The translations under genes were made by a program, and so were the position numbers. Shown piece after piece: positions 33,080 through 42,944 of a stretch of 64,000 nt of DNA. Where the stretch lies: assembly GCA_017848855.1 (NCBI GenBank), contig JAFIHF010000013.1, positions 1 to 64,000 of the forward strand, given 5' to 3'. Numbering within the stretch: position 1 is the first letter of the stretch; each line of letters opens with the position of its first letter. The notes beneath the pieces are model-generated. The model worked only from the letters and a program-made list of their open reading frames with translations, ran no database searches and was not told where the DNA came from. Source of the stretch: Rhodanobacter denitrificans (GTDB lineage Bacteria; Pseudomonadota; Gammaproteobacteria; Xanthomonadales; Rhodanobacteraceae).

Positions 33080-34510
33080 ATGAACGCGACAAATGAGAGC
33101 CGGACGAACGAAGGCCGGATGGCGCGACTGGCGCTGCGCAGCGCGGCATGGTCGGAGCGCTGGTTTCCCGATGCCTGGGTGTTCGCCGCGCTGGGCGTGG
33201 TGATCGTGGCGATCGCCGCGCTGGCGTTCGGCTCGACGCCCGTGGCCACGGTGAACGCCTTCGGCGACGGCTTCTGGAGCCTGATCCCGTTCACCATGCA
33301 GATGGCCTTCGTGGTGATCGGCGGCTACGTGGTGGCCACCGCGCCGGTGGTGGCGCGCCTCATCGACCGCCTGGCGCACGTGCCGAACACTGGCCGCGGC
33401 GCGGTCTGCTACGTGGCGCTGGTGGGCATGCTGGCTTCGCTGCTGTCGTGGGGTTTCTCGCTGGTGTTCGCCGGCCTCCTGGTGCGCGCGCTGGCGCGGC
33501 GCAGCGACTTGCGCATGGACTACCGCGCGGCCGGCGCGGCGGCGTACCTCGGCCTCGGCGCGGTGTGGGCGATGGGCCTGTCGTCCTCCGCCGCGCAGTT
33601 GCAGGCGAACCCGGCCAGCATGCCGCCGGGCCTGCTCGCGATCACCGGCGTGCTGCCGTTCACCAGCACGATCTTCCTGTGGCAGTCCTTCGTGCTCACC
33701 GCCTGCCTGATCGTGGCCTCGCTGGTGGTGTGCTGGCTCACCGCGCCCTCCGACGCCAACGCGCGCACCGCGCAGGATTTCGGCGTGACCGAGGCCACCA
33801 CCGTGCCCGAGCTGCCGCCACGCACGCGCCCCGGCGAATGGCTGGAATACAGCCCGCTGCTGTCGCTGCTGATCGGCCTGCTGGGCCTGGGCTGGCTGGG
33901 CCACGAGTTCGCCACCAAGCAGGCGGTGAGCGCGATCGCCAACCTCAACACCTACAACTTCCTGTTCCTCACCGTGGGCCTGTTGCTGCACTGGCGCCCG
34001 CGCAGCTTCCTCGACGCGGTGGCGCGCGCGGTGCCGAGCACCGCCGGCGTGCTGATCCAGTTCCCGCTGTACGGCGGCATCGCCGCGCTGCTCACCCATG
34101 CGCAGGGCGCGGGCGGCGTGACGCTGGCGCACCGGCTGTCGCAGCTGTTCGTGCACGTGGCCAGCACCGACAGCTTCCCCGCGGTGATGGGCGCGTACTC
34201 GGCGATCCTCGGCTTCTTCGTGCCCTCGGGCGGCGGCAAGTGGCTGGTGGAAGCGCCCTACGTGATGCAGGCGGCGAACGACCTGCACGTGCACCTGGGC
34301 TGGGCGGTGCAGGTGTACAACGCCGCCGAAGCGCTGCCGAACCTGATCAACCCGTTCTGGATGCTGCCCCTGCTCGGCGTGCTCGGCCTCAAGGCGCGCG
34401 ACGTGGTGGGCTACACCTTCATGCAGCTGGTGGTGCACGTGCCGCTGGTGCTGGGGTTGTTGTGGTCGCTGGGGTTGACGCTCAGCTACGTGCCGCCGGT
34501 GATGCCGTAG
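33080..34510 (+). CDS. Short-chain fatty acid transporter, AtoE family
   Basis: This 476-residue integral membrane protein of the AtoE/TIGR00366 family has about 11-12 helices and the C-terminal signature FFVPSGGGKWLVEAPYVM typical of these permeases. It likely imports short-chain fatty acids such as acetoacetate or butyrate. GAGGAG lies 9 bases before ATG 33080. The TAG stop is part of a GTAGGAGCGC repeat. Confidence 0.9.
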   Translation: MNATNESRTNEGRMARLALRSAAWSERWFPDAWVFAALGVVIVAIAALAFGSTPVATVNAFGDGFWSLIPFTMQMAFVVIGGYVVATAPVVARLIDRLAHVPNTGRGAVCYVALVGMLASLLSWGFSLVFAGLLVRALARRSDLRMDYRAAGAAAYLGLGAVWAMGLSSSAAQLQANPASMPPGLLAITGVLPFTSTIFLWQSFVLTACLIVASLVVCWLTAPSDANARTAQDFGVTEATTVPELPPRTRPGEWLEYSPLLSLLIGLLGLGWLGHEFATKQAVSAIANLNTYNFLFLTVGLLLHWRPRSFLDAVARAVPSTAGVLIQFPLYGGIAALLTHAQGAGGVTLAHRLSQLFVHVASTDSFPAVMGAYSAILGFFVPSGGGKWLVEAPYVMQAANDLHVHLGWAVQVYNAAEALPNLINPFWMLPLLGVLGLKARDVVGYTFMQLVVHVPLVLGLLWSLGLTLSYVPPVMP

Positions 34511-34581
34511 GAGCGCACCCTGTGCGCGAATGCTTTGCTCCGATCAGCGCCACAGCATTCGCGCACAGGGTGCGCTCCTAC
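34507..34581. repeat. GTAGGAGCGCACCCTGTGCGCGA palindromic repeat
   Basis: Long perfect arms of 27 bases (gtaggagcgcaccctgtgcg...agct/ complement) enclose a loop of about 20 bases. It gives the TAG stop (34508-34510) of the transporter gene and separates it from a convergent ABC operon. Confidence 0.87.
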
Positions 34582-34594
34582 GGGTGACGCAAGC

Positions 34595-35920
34595 TCACAG
34601 CTCGCGCAGCGCCGTGCTCACCGGCAGGCGCGCGGCGCGCACGGCGGGGAACAGGCCGCCGACGAAGCCGATAGCCAGCGCCCATTTCAGGCCGGTCCAG
34701 AGCAGCGCGGGCGTCACAGCCAGCTTGAAGCTGAGCGTGCCGACCGTTCCCTGGGCCAGGGTCGAGGCGCTGTAGCCGTTGAAAACCAGCCATGCCAGCG
34801 CGCCGCCGATGACGCCGCCGAGCAGGGCCAGCAGCATGGTCTCCAGCATCACCGCCACCACCACCGGCAGGCCGCGGAAGCCGATCGCGCGCAGCGTGGC
34901 GATCTCCCTTGCCCGCGTCGCAACCGTGGCGAACATGGTGTTGAGCGCGCCGAACACCGCGCCAATGGCCATGATCACGCCGACCACGATGCCGATGATG
35001 GTAATCGCCTTGGTGACGTTTTCGGACTGCTTGCGGAAATAATCCAGCGTGGTGCTGGTGTCCACCTGCAGGCGCGGGTCGGCGGCGAGCGCAGCCTTGA
35101 ACTTATCGAAAGCCGCAGCACTGATCAGGCGCACGAACACCGAGGTACGGCTGCTGCCGCGACGGTAGGTGTCCGCTACCACGTTGGCATCACCCCACAG
35201 TTCCGAGTCCATCGCGGTGCCCGACTCGAACACGCCGACCACGGTCCACGTCTGGTTGCCCAGCTTGATCTCGTGTCCGGGCGTCAGCCCGACGAACTGG
35301 CGCTGCGCGCCCTTGCCCACCACCAGTTCGCGCAAGCCCGGCTTGAACTTGCGACCGGCGACGATCTTCGCCTCCGGTCGCAGCGCCCAGGCTTCGTCGC
35401 CGACGCCACGCAACTGCACGCTGCCCTCGTCGCCGCTGCCGTCGTTGAGCGGCAGGTTCGCCGCCACCACCAGTTCGGGCGAGGCGATCGGCTTGCCGGC
35501 CGCGTCGCGGGCAATGCCTGGCGCCTGCGCGATCACCGTGGTGCTCGCGTTGTCGAGCACGGAAGACACCTCGGAGTCCGAACCGCCGCGCAGCACGATG
35601 GCGGTGTCGGCACTGCCGCTCATGCTCAGCGTCTGCTGATATCCGACACCCATCGCCAGCAGCGACACCAGCACCGCAACCACGCCGGCGATGCCGATGA
35701 CCACCACTGACGAGGCGCCGAGACGCTGTGGCAGGGTGCTGACACCGACGCGGGTGACCGAGCTTGCTTGCCGACCGCTACGCAGCAGCAGCATCCACAG
35801 CGCGAACAGCACCGCCAACGCCAGCAACGCCCACCAAGACAGCACGATCCACGCGGCGACGCCGATAGCGACGATCAGGCACATGGCGAGGCCACGCAAA
35901 AACGATTTCAACTTATTCAT
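34595..35920 (-). CDS. MacB/FtsX-type ABC exporter permease
   Basis: This 441-residue protein has an N-terminal pair of helices, a large periplasmic region (about 110-280) and three C-terminal helices with the FtsX-like coupling region ATRAREIATLRAIGFRG. Such permeases work with LolD/MacB ATPases and a membrane-fusion protein to export lipids, peptides or drugs. ATG at 35920 is chosen (GGAG 8 bases upstream) over GTG at 35923. It is the last gene of a four-gene minus-strand operon. Confidence 0.87.
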   Translation of the reverse strand: MNKLKSFLRGLAMCLIVAIGVAAWIVLSWWALLALAVLFALWMLLLRSGRQASSVTRVGVSTLPQRLGASSVVVIGIAGVVAVLVSLLAMGVGYQQTLSMSGSADTAIVLRGGSDSEVSSVLDNASTTVIAQAPGIARDAAGKPIASPELVVAANLPLNDGSGDEGSVQLRGVGDEAWALRPEAKIVAGRKFKPGLRELVVGKGAQRQFVGLTPGHEIKLGNQTWTVVGVFESGTAMDSELWGDANVVADTYRRGSSRTSVFVRLISAAAFDKFKAALAADPRLQVDTSTTLDYFRKQSENVTKAITIIGIVVGVIMAIGAVFGALNTMFATVATRAREIATLRAIGFRGLPVVVAVMLETMLLALLGGVIGGALAWLVFNGYSASTLAQGTVGTLSFKLAVTPALLWTGLKWALAIGFVGGLFPAVRAARLPVSTALREL

Positions 35921-35932
35921 CACGAAATCTCC

Positions 35933-37099
35933 TCAGCGGCCGGCCAGCGCGTCGACGATGTTCAGGTGCATCGCCCGCAACGCGGGCAGCGCTCCCACCA
36001 GCAGGCCGATGGCGACCATCAGCGCTACGCCCAGCAGCCAACTGCCCGTGTCCACCGGCGGCATGTTGATGACACCGCCGCTGCCAGCGCTGACGATCGG
36101 CCCCAGCACGGCCGCCAGCCCCAATCCAAGCACGCCGCCGATCAACACCAGCAGCACCGATTCGGCCAGCACGATCATCAGCACGCTGACGCTGGAAAAG
36201 CCGATGGTCTTCAGCACCCCGAGCTCCGAGGTGCGTTCGCGCACTGCCTGCGCCATCGTGTTGCCGGTGAGGAACAGCAGGGTGAAGAACACCGCGCCCA
36301 TGATCGAGAACACGATCAGGCCAACGTTCGCCATCTGCTTGATCCACGACGCCATCGCGGCCTGCTCGGTCTGGGTCTTCGTCTCGTGATCCGAATTGGC
36401 CGACAGCGCGTCGATGGCCTTTGCCACACTGTCGGCCTGCGCGGGATCGGCGACGTGACTGACGTACCAGCCCACCTGCCCCCGGTTGTAGGGGTTGGAC
36501 TCGTCGAAGTACTTCCAGTGCATCAGGATGCCGCCCTGCAGGAACTCACCGTGGCTCGGATCCTTGGCATGCATGATGCCACTAATGTCGAAGGTCCAGT
36601 TCTTGCTGCCGTCGCGGTTCGGGAAGATGTTCGACATCAGCGGAATCTTGTCGCCAACCTTCCAGTGGTACTTCTTCGCCAGCACGTCACCCACCAGCAC
36701 GCCGGTGCGCGTGCTGTCGAACGCCTTGCGTTCCTCCGGCGAAATGACGATCTCGGGATACATGTCGATGTAGTTCGGGCTGACCGCGAAGGTGAAGATC
36801 TGGTTGTGCGGATCCTGGTAGGCGCCACCGAACCAGTTGGCGTAGGCCACGCCCTTCACGCCGGGCACGGCCGCGATCTTCGCTTCCAGCGCCGACGGCA
36901 GCGGCTGGATGAACGACAGCTTCGAGCCGGTCTGCAGGCGCTCGGCACCGGCCGCGCTCTTGCCCGCGTTGGCGAAGCTGGTGCGTACGCCATTGAGCAT
37001 CCCGAACAGCAGGAACGCGGCGGCGATCGACACCAGGGTGAGGATGGTGCGGGTCTTGCGCCGGAACAGCGCGGCCCAGATGAGGTGGAAGTATTTCAT
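35933..37099 (-). CDS. MacB/FtsX-type ABC exporter permease
   Basis: This 388-residue paralogue of the downstream permease starts MKYFHLIWAALFRRKTRT with the first helix following. It has a periplasmic domain (about 40-260) and three C-terminal helices with RERTSELGVLKTIGFSSVS, the FtsX coupling signature. Two unequal permeases probably form a heterodimer with the ATPase encoded upstream. Confidence 0.88.
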   Translation of the reverse strand: MKYFHLIWAALFRRKTRTILTLVSIAAAFLLFGMLNGVRTSFANAGKSAAGAERLQTGSKLSFIQPLPSALEAKIAAVPGVKGVAYANWFGGAYQDPHNQIFTFAVSPNYIDMYPEIVISPEERKAFDSTRTGVLVGDVLAKKYHWKVGDKIPLMSNIFPNRDGSKNWTFDISGIMHAKDPSHGEFLQGGILMHWKYFDESNPYNRGQVGWYVSHVADPAQADSVAKAIDALSANSDHETKTQTEQAAMASWIKQMANVGLIVFSIMGAVFFTLLFLTGNTMAQAVRERTSELGVLKTIGFSSVSVLMIVLAESVLLVLIGGVLGLGLAAVLGPIVSAGSGGVINMPPVDTGSWLLGVALMVAIGLLVGALPALRAMHLNIVDALAGR

Positions 37100-37193
37100 G
37101 GTGCGATCCTCTTCACCGGGGAGAACCCCCTCCCAACCTCCCCCTGCAAGCAGGGGAGGGTCGGGGGTGGGGTTGCCTTTGCTCGCCGCGTCC

Positions 37194-37880
<687 letters not shown>

Positions 37881-37917
37881 GGTGTATCTCCGGTGTGAGC
37901 CTGCATGTTGCGAGCCT

Positions 37918-38017
37918 GTAGGAGCGCACCCCCGGATCAAGTCCGGGGCAGGCTCTGTGCGCGATGCTCTGGCGCTTGGTCGAAGCAACGGCTGTCGCGC
38001 ACAGGGTGCGCTCCTAC
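37918..38017. repeat. Double GTAGGAGCGC repeat
   Basis: Outer arms gtaggagcgcacc and ggtgcgctcctac enclose an inner ccccggatcaagtccgggg hairpin and a gcgcga/tcgcgc pair. It is a longer composite member of the family, sitting between the adaptor and ATPase genes within one operon. Confidence 0.8.
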
Positions 38018-38022
38018 GGCGG

Positions 38023-39264
38023 TCAGGGTTTCGATGTTTCCGTCTGCACGTCCGAACCGTCGCGCAGCGCGGCCGGCGGCGACAGCACCACCGCATCGCC
38101 TGCATTCACGTCCGCCGGGATCAGCTTCAACTCGCCATAGCTTTCCGCCGCCGGCTGCACGCTGCGCTCGCGTGCCTTGCCGCCTTCCACCACGAACACC
38201 ACGCTGCGGCCGTCGCGCTGCGCGATCGCCTTCGCCGGCACCAGCACGCCCTTGGGCGCCTGCGCCGCGTTCGCGGTTTTCTGTTCGAGGAAGGACACGC
38301 GCACGCCCATGTCGGGCACGATGCGCGCGTCCTTGTTTTCCAGCGCCACGCGCACCTTCACCGTGGCCTTGCCGCGGTCGGCGGCGGGCACGATGGCGAT
38401 CACGTGGGCGGGGATCTTCCAGTCCGGATAGGCGTCGAGCACGGCCTCGGCGGGCATCCCCGGCTGCACGCGGCCGATGTAGGCCTCGTTGACGTCCACG
38501 TCCACTTCCAGCGAATCCATGTCGACGATGGTGCCGATGCCGGTGCGGGTGAAGCCGCCGCCGGCGGAGAACGGCGAGACGATCTCGCCGACCTGTGCGT
38601 CCTTCGTCGTGATCACGCCGTCGAACGGCGCGCGTATCACGCAGTAGTCGAAGTTCACCTGCGCCTGCGTCACCTGCGCGTCGGCGGCGGCCACCTGCTT
38701 CTGCTGCGCGGCGAGTTGCGCGCGCGTGCTCTCGGCCAGGGTGCGCGCCTGTTCGGCGGCCTGTTTCGGCACCAGGCCCTGCGCGGCCAGTTGCTGCTGG
38801 CGTGCGGCGTCGCGCTGGTTCTGCGTGAGCTGCGCCTGGTACTGCGCCACCAGCGCGTGTGCGGCGGCGGCCTGCGCCTTGGCGGCATCCAGTGCGGCCT
38901 TGTAGGCACTGTCGTCCAGCCGGGCCAGCACCTGGCCCTTCTTCACGTGGTCGCCTTCCTCGATCAGCACCGCGGTGAGCGTGCCGGTGATCTGCGCCGA
39001 CACCGTGGCCTGCCGCCGCGCGGTGACGTAGCCGGTGGCCTGCAGCACCGCGCCGGCGCCGGGATCGCTGGCGGGCGACACCGCCACCGCCGTCTGCACC
39101 GCGATCGCGCGATGGCTGGTCGCCCACCATGCGCCGCCGCCAAGCAGCGCCAGCAGCAGCACGACCGCCGCCGCGATCCACGGCCAGCGCGGCGCACGCT
39201 GGCCGTGCGTCTCGCGCTGGCTCTTGTCGATGCGCAATGCCTTCAGCAGATCGCTGTTGCTCAC
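38023..39264 (-). CDS. MacA-like periplasmic adaptor (HlyD family)
   Basis: This 413-residue membrane-fusion protein has an N-terminal helix (about 30-50, PWIAAAVVLLLALLGGGAWW), lipoyl halves (GTLTAVLIEEGDHVKKGQ ... VIRAPFDGVITT), a long coiled-coil hairpin rich in A/Q (about 110-190) and beta-barrel regions. It would link the inner-membrane ABC exporter to an outer-membrane channel not encoded here. GTG at 39264 is the likely start (GGTGGAG upstream); GTG 39267 is possible. Confidence 0.88.
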   Translation of the reverse strand: MSNSDLLKALRIDKSQRETHGQRAPRWPWIAAAVVLLLALLGGGAWWATSHRAIAVQTAVAVSPASDPGAGAVLQATGYVTARRQATVSAQITGTLTAVLIEEGDHVKKGQVLARLDDSAYKAALDAAKAQAAAAHALVAQYQAQLTQNQRDAARQQQLAAQGLVPKQAAEQARTLAESTRAQLAAQQKQVAAADAQVTQAQVNFDYCVIRAPFDGVITTKDAQVGEIVSPFSAGGGFTRTGIGTIVDMDSLEVDVDVNEAYIGRVQPGMPAEAVLDAYPDWKIPAHVIAIVPAADRGKATVKVRVALENKDARIVPDMGVRVSFLEQKTANAAQAPKGVLVPAKAIAQRDGRSVVFVVEGGKARERSVQPAAESYGELKLIPADVNAGDAVVLSPPAALRDGSDVQTETSKP

Positions 39265-39391
39265 CACTCCACCTCGCTGGCTGCATGGCCGACACGGTAG
39301 ACGAGGGGGCGACCGTACCACCACGCGCAGCCATCAGCCATCGCGCGTGACAGCTGTCACCCGGCACGCGCGAAGCGTTACCCTTGCGCAC

Positions 39392-40078
39392 ATGGAATAC
39401 GCCATCGCCCCGCCGCCCGCCCCTTCCCTGCCGGTACTCGGCAGCGCGCAACGCTTCCCGATCCGCCGCGTGTTCTGCATCGGCCGCAACTACGCCGAGC
39501 ATGCGAAGGAGATGGGCGCCGCGGTGGAGCCCGGCCGGCCGATGTTCTTCTGCAAGCCGGCCGACGCGGTGGTGGCCGACGGCGCCGACGTGCCCTACCC
39601 CTCCGCCACGCAGGAGCTGCACCACGAAGTGGAGATGGTGCTGGCGCTGGGCTCGGGCGGCTGCGACGTGCCGGTGGAACACGCCGCCGCGCTGGTCTGG
39701 GGCGTAGGCGTGGGGCTGGACCTCACCCGCCGCGACCTGCAGGCGCAGGCCAAGGCCAAGGGCCATCCCTGGGACGTGGCCAAGGCCTTCGACCATTCCG
39801 CGCCGGTATCGGCGCTGCATCGGCTCGACGGCGCGCTGCCCGGCGCCGACACCGAGCTGCGCCTCACGGTGAACGGTGCGCTGCGCCAGCAGACGCGGCT
39901 TGGCGAAATGATTTGCGATGTGCCGCATATTCTTGCCGCGCTGTCCACGCTGTTCGAGCTGCAGCCCGGCGACCTGGTGTTCACCGGCACCCCGGCCGGC
40001 GTGGCCGCGCTCGAACGCGGCGACCGCTTCCATGCCGAGCTCGTCGGCTGGGCGGAACTGCGCGGCTGCATCGCCTGA
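39392..40078 (+). CDS. Fumarylacetoacetate hydrolase-family protein
   Basis: This 228-residue protein has the FAH C-terminal fold: FCIGRNYAEHAKEMG near the N-terminus, metal ligands in LHHEVEMVLAL, a third ligand in VGVGLDLTRRDLQ and LVFTGTPAGVAAL. Family members include fumarylpyruvate hydrolase and oxaloacetate tautomerase/decarboxylase (FAHD1-like); sequence alone does not decide. Divergent from the ABC export operon. Confidence 0.88.
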   Translation: MEYAIAPPPAPSLPVLGSAQRFPIRRVFCIGRNYAEHAKEMGAAVEPGRPMFFCKPADAVVADGADVPYPSATQELHHEVEMVLALGSGGCDVPVEHAAALVWGVGVGLDLTRRDLQAQAKAKGHPWDVAKAFDHSAPVSALHRLDGALPGADTELRLTVNGALRQQTRLGEMICDVPHILAALSTLFELQPGDLVFTGTPAGVAALERGDRFHAELVGWAELRGCIA

Positions 40079-40175
40079 GTAATCGGAAAATTCCCACTCG
40101 CCGCCTGCGCCGGGACGGCAGGCGCTGCGCTAAAGTCGAGGGGCCATCCGGCTTTCAATTTCGGGAGAGACATCC

Positions 40176-40586
40176 ATGGGCATGATGCAGGAGTTCAAGG
40201 CGTTCGCCATGCGCGGCAACGTGATGGACATGGCCGTCGGTATCGTGATCGGCGGTGCGTTCGGCAAGATCGTCAGCTCGCTGGTCAGCGACGTGATCAT
40301 GCCGCCGATCGGCGTGCTCACCGGCGGCATCGACTTCTCGGCGATGAAGTGGGTGCTCAAGCCCGGCGACGACAGCGACCCCAAGCACAAGATCGCCGAG
40401 GTGGCGATCAACTACGGCACCTTCATCAACACCATCATCACCTTCATCATCATCGCGTTCGCGATCTTCATGGTCATCAAGCTGATGAACCGGCTGCAGA
40501 AGAAGCAGGAGGAGGCGCCCGCCGCGCCGCCAGCCGACGTGGCCCTGCTCACCGAGATCCGCGATTTGCTGAAGAACAAGCCGTAA
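40176..40586 (+). CDS. mscL: Large-conductance mechanosensitive channel MscL
   Basis: This 136-residue channel has the amphipathic N-terminal helix, TM1 with glycine-rich pore sequence ([20 protein letters not shown]), a periplasmic loop and TM2 ([18 protein letters not shown]), then the C-terminal bundle ([11 protein letters not shown]). It opens under hypo-osmotic shock to release solutes. GGGAGAG precedes the ATG at 40176. Confidence 0.97.
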   Translation: MGMMQEFKAFAMRGNVMDMAVGIVIGGAFGKIVSSLVSDVIMPPIGVLTGGIDFSAMKWVLKPGDDSDPKHKIAEVAINYGTFINTIITFIIIAFAIFMVIKLMNRLQKKQEEAPAAPPADVALLTEIRDLLKNKP

Positions 40587-40604
40587 GCAAGGCAAGCCCA
40601 CTCC

Positions 40605-40629
40605 GCGGGAGCGGCCACGCCGCTCCCGC
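40605..40629 (+). terminator. Hairpin downstream of mscL
   Basis: 10-bp perfect arms gcgggagcgg/ccgctcccgc with loop ccacg lie 18 bp after the mscL stop. There is no T-run, so it may be a weak or Rho-assisted terminator. Confidence 0.5.
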
Positions 40630-40708
40630 ACCTCCGGCGCGTGACTTCCGGCCCAAGCGGGCCACCGCATCGGCGCGATAATCGGGATTCCACCGTCCGG
40701 AGTCCCCC

Positions 40709-42148
40709 ATGCGCCGTCCCGCCCTCACCCTGCTCGCCGCCAGCCTGCTGCTCGCCGCCGGCGCCGCCAGCGCCGCCGACACCGCCATCCCCGCCGCGGC
40801 CGTAAAGACGGCCGAACAGCTGCGCGACCGGGCGTTGCACGACGGCACCGCCTACGCCGTGCTGAAGTCGCTCACCACCGAGGTCGGCCCGCGCCTCGCC
40901 GGCAGCGAGGCCGACCAGCGCGCCCGCGACTGGGCGGTGGCGAAGTTCAAGGCGCTGGGCTTCGACAAGGTCTATGTCGAGCCGGTGACCTATCCGAAGT
41001 GGGTGCGCCGGCACGAGAGCGGCGCCATCGTGGCGCCGTTCCCGCAACACCTGGTGCTCACCGCGCTGGGCTATTCGCCGGGCACGCCGGCGGGCGGGCT
41101 CACCGCGCCGGTGGTCGGCTTCGACAGCCTCGCCGCACTGAAGGCCGCCGACCCCGCCACGGTCAAGGGCAAGATCGTCTACGTCGGCTTCCGCATGCAG
41201 CGCCACCAGGACGGCCACGACTACGGCATGGGCTCGATGGTGCGCGTGGCCGGCCCGGTGCTCGCCGCCGCGAAGGGCGCCGCCGGTTACCTCTTGCGCT
41301 CGGCCGGCACCGACGCGCACCAGCGCGCCGCGCACACCGGCGTCACCGGCTTCAAGCCGGGCGACAAGACGGCGATCCCCGCCGCCGCGCTCTCCAACCC
41401 CGACGCCGACCAGCTCGAACGCGCGCTGGCCTACGGCAAGCCGGTCGAGGTGCATCTCGACCTCGACTGCGGCTTCGACGGCGACTACACCGGCGCCAAC
41501 GTGATCGGCGAGATCACCGGCGCGAAGCACCCGGATCAGGTCGTCGCCATCGGCGGTCACCTGGATTCCTGGGACCCGGGCACCGGCGCGATCGACGACG
41601 GCGCCGGCATCGCCATCTCGATGGCCGCCGCGAAACTCATCCACGACCTGCCGCAGCGCCCCGACCGCAGCATCCGCGTGATCGCGTTCGCGAACGAGGA
41701 AATGGGCCTGTGGGGCGCGCGCGCCTACGCCGACAAGCACGCCAAGGAAGTGGGCAAGTTCCTGCTCGGCACCGACTCGGATCTGGGCGCCGGCAAGGTG
41801 TACCGGTTCAGCGCCAGCGTGAAACCCGAGGCGCGCCACGCGATCCAGCAGATCGCCGACGTGCTGAAGCCGCTGGGCGTGGCCTACGACGCCAAGCGCC
41901 CCGGCGGCGGCGGCTCCGACCTCGGCGCCATGCACGCCAAGGGCATGGCCGCGCTCACGCTGAACCAGGACGCCACCCGCTACTTCGACTGGCACCACAC
42001 GCCGAACGACACGCTGGACAAGGTCGACCCCGCCGAGCTGGCGCAGAACGTGGCGGCCTACGCGGCGTGGACCTACATGGCCGCCCAGGCCGACGGCGAT
42101 TTCGGCTCCGCGCCGGGCGCGTTCAAGGGCGACGGCGCGGAGGAGTGA
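40709..42148 (+). CDS. Secreted M28-family zinc metallopeptidase
   Basis: This 479-residue protein has a clean signal peptide (LLAASLLLAAGAASAAD) and a protease-associated insert (about 110-245). The M28 catalytic domain has metal ligands in IGGHLDSWDPGTGAIDDGAG (His, Asp), general base ANEEMGLWG, TDSD and late WHHTPNDT. It is probably an aminopeptidase or carboxypeptidase of the periplasm or outside the cell. Confidence 0.9.
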   Translation: MRRPALTLLAASLLLAAGAASAADTAIPAAAVKTAEQLRDRALHDGTAYAVLKSLTTEVGPRLAGSEADQRARDWAVAKFKALGFDKVYVEPVTYPKWVRRHESGAIVAPFPQHLVLTALGYSPGTPAGGLTAPVVGFDSLAALKAADPATVKGKIVYVGFRMQRHQDGHDYGMGSMVRVAGPVLAAAKGAAGYLLRSAGTDAHQRAAHTGVTGFKPGDKTAIPAAALSNPDADQLERALAYGKPVEVHLDLDCGFDGDYTGANVIGEITGAKHPDQVVAIGGHLDSWDPGTGAIDDGAGIAISMAAAKLIHDLPQRPDRSIRVIAFANEEMGLWGARAYADKHAKEVGKFLLGTDSDLGAGKVYRFSASVKPEARHAIQQIADVLKPLGVAYDAKRPGGGGSDLGAMHAKGMAALTLNQDATRYFDWHHTPNDTLDKVDPAELAQNVAAYAAWTYMAAQADGDFGSAPGAFKGDGAEE

Positions 42149-42244
42149 CGGCGGCGGCGCCATCGCCCGGCTTGGCGCCACGCAAGACGGCCGGGGCCAT
42201 CCCTCGTCCTGCCGTCATATTCCGGCATGGATCCTGATGTAGAA

Positions 42245-42278
42245 CGGCATTCCGTCGAGACGGTCCGACGGAGTGCCG
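42245..42278 (+). promoter_or_regulatory. RBS-sequestering hairpin before the 42279 gene
   Basis: A 13-bp stem (42245-42257 with 42266-42278, one G-U pair, loop of 8) ends exactly one base before the ATG at 42279. The GGAG ribosome site (42270-42273) lies within the 3' arm. In RNA it would hide the ribosome site, suggesting translational control or a folded terminator of the upstream gene. Confidence 0.6.
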
Positions 42279-42944
42279 ATGGATGCATTCGCGCAATTCC
42301 TCGTGGAGTGCGGCCAGGCTTTGCGACAGCTCGCCAAGGCCACCCGCGGCGAACATCGCCTTGAAGATGTCCGCCAGCAAGCGTGGCTGGAGGCCCGTGA
42401 ATTGGCCAACGAGCAAGGCTGTCCACCCGCCTTGCTCGATCCGGCGTTTCAGCAACAGGTGATCCACCGCCTGTATCGCAAACTGTTCCATGCCGGTCGC
42501 TGGTTTCGTTCCGCCGCACGACTGGACCACGGCTTCAACGACGACGATGCCCGCCCGTTGGCCAGTCGCCTGGTCAGCGACGAGGGGCGCGATCCTCTGC
42601 ACGAGCTGCTGGAAGCCCAAGCCACGGCAGCGAAACCGCCGGACGAGGATCGGCTGCCGCTCTCGCTGGCGCTGGCCTGGGTGCTGCTGCTGCGCCGACA
42701 CGACCAACGCATGCGTACCGTCGCCATGCGGCTGCTTATCTCCGTTTCCCATGCCTACCGCTGCTGCGCCAGGGCAAAGTGGCTGGCCGCCCACCAGCTT
42801 CCCATTCCGCTGCAGCGCGAACCGGGCAACGCATCGCTGCAGCTCGGCCCCTGGCGCCGGCGTCGGGCAGAACGCGTTCCGCGGCAACTGGCTTTCGACT
42901 TCGACGACCGGCCGGGACTGTTGCACTCATCCGACGCCGGTTGA
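42279..42944 (+). CDS. Unknown protein converging on the Wadjet operon
   Basis: This 221-residue soluble protein is not recognised. The N-terminal part (RGEHRLEDVRQQAWLEAREL) faintly recalls a sigma-factor region 2 helix, and residues 130-180 are helical and basic with RRHDQRMRTVAMRLLISVSH. The tail (FDFDDRPGLL) is acidic. ATG 42279 with GGAG 5 bases upstream is preferred over GTG 42273. Its 3' end overlaps jetD by 18 bp on the opposite strand. Proximity to a defence operon hints at a regulatory or defence role, but that is conjecture. Confidence 0.65.
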   Translation: MDAFAQFLVECGQALRQLAKATRGEHRLEDVRQQAWLEARELANEQGCPPALLDPAFQQQVIHRLYRKLFHAGRWFRSAARLDHGFNDDDARPLASRLVSDEGRDPLHELLEAQATAAKPPDEDRLPLSLALAWVLLLRRHDQRMRTVAMRLLISVSHAYRCCARAKWLAAHQLPIPLQREPGNASLQLGPWRRRRAERVPRQLAFDFDDRPGLLHSSDAG

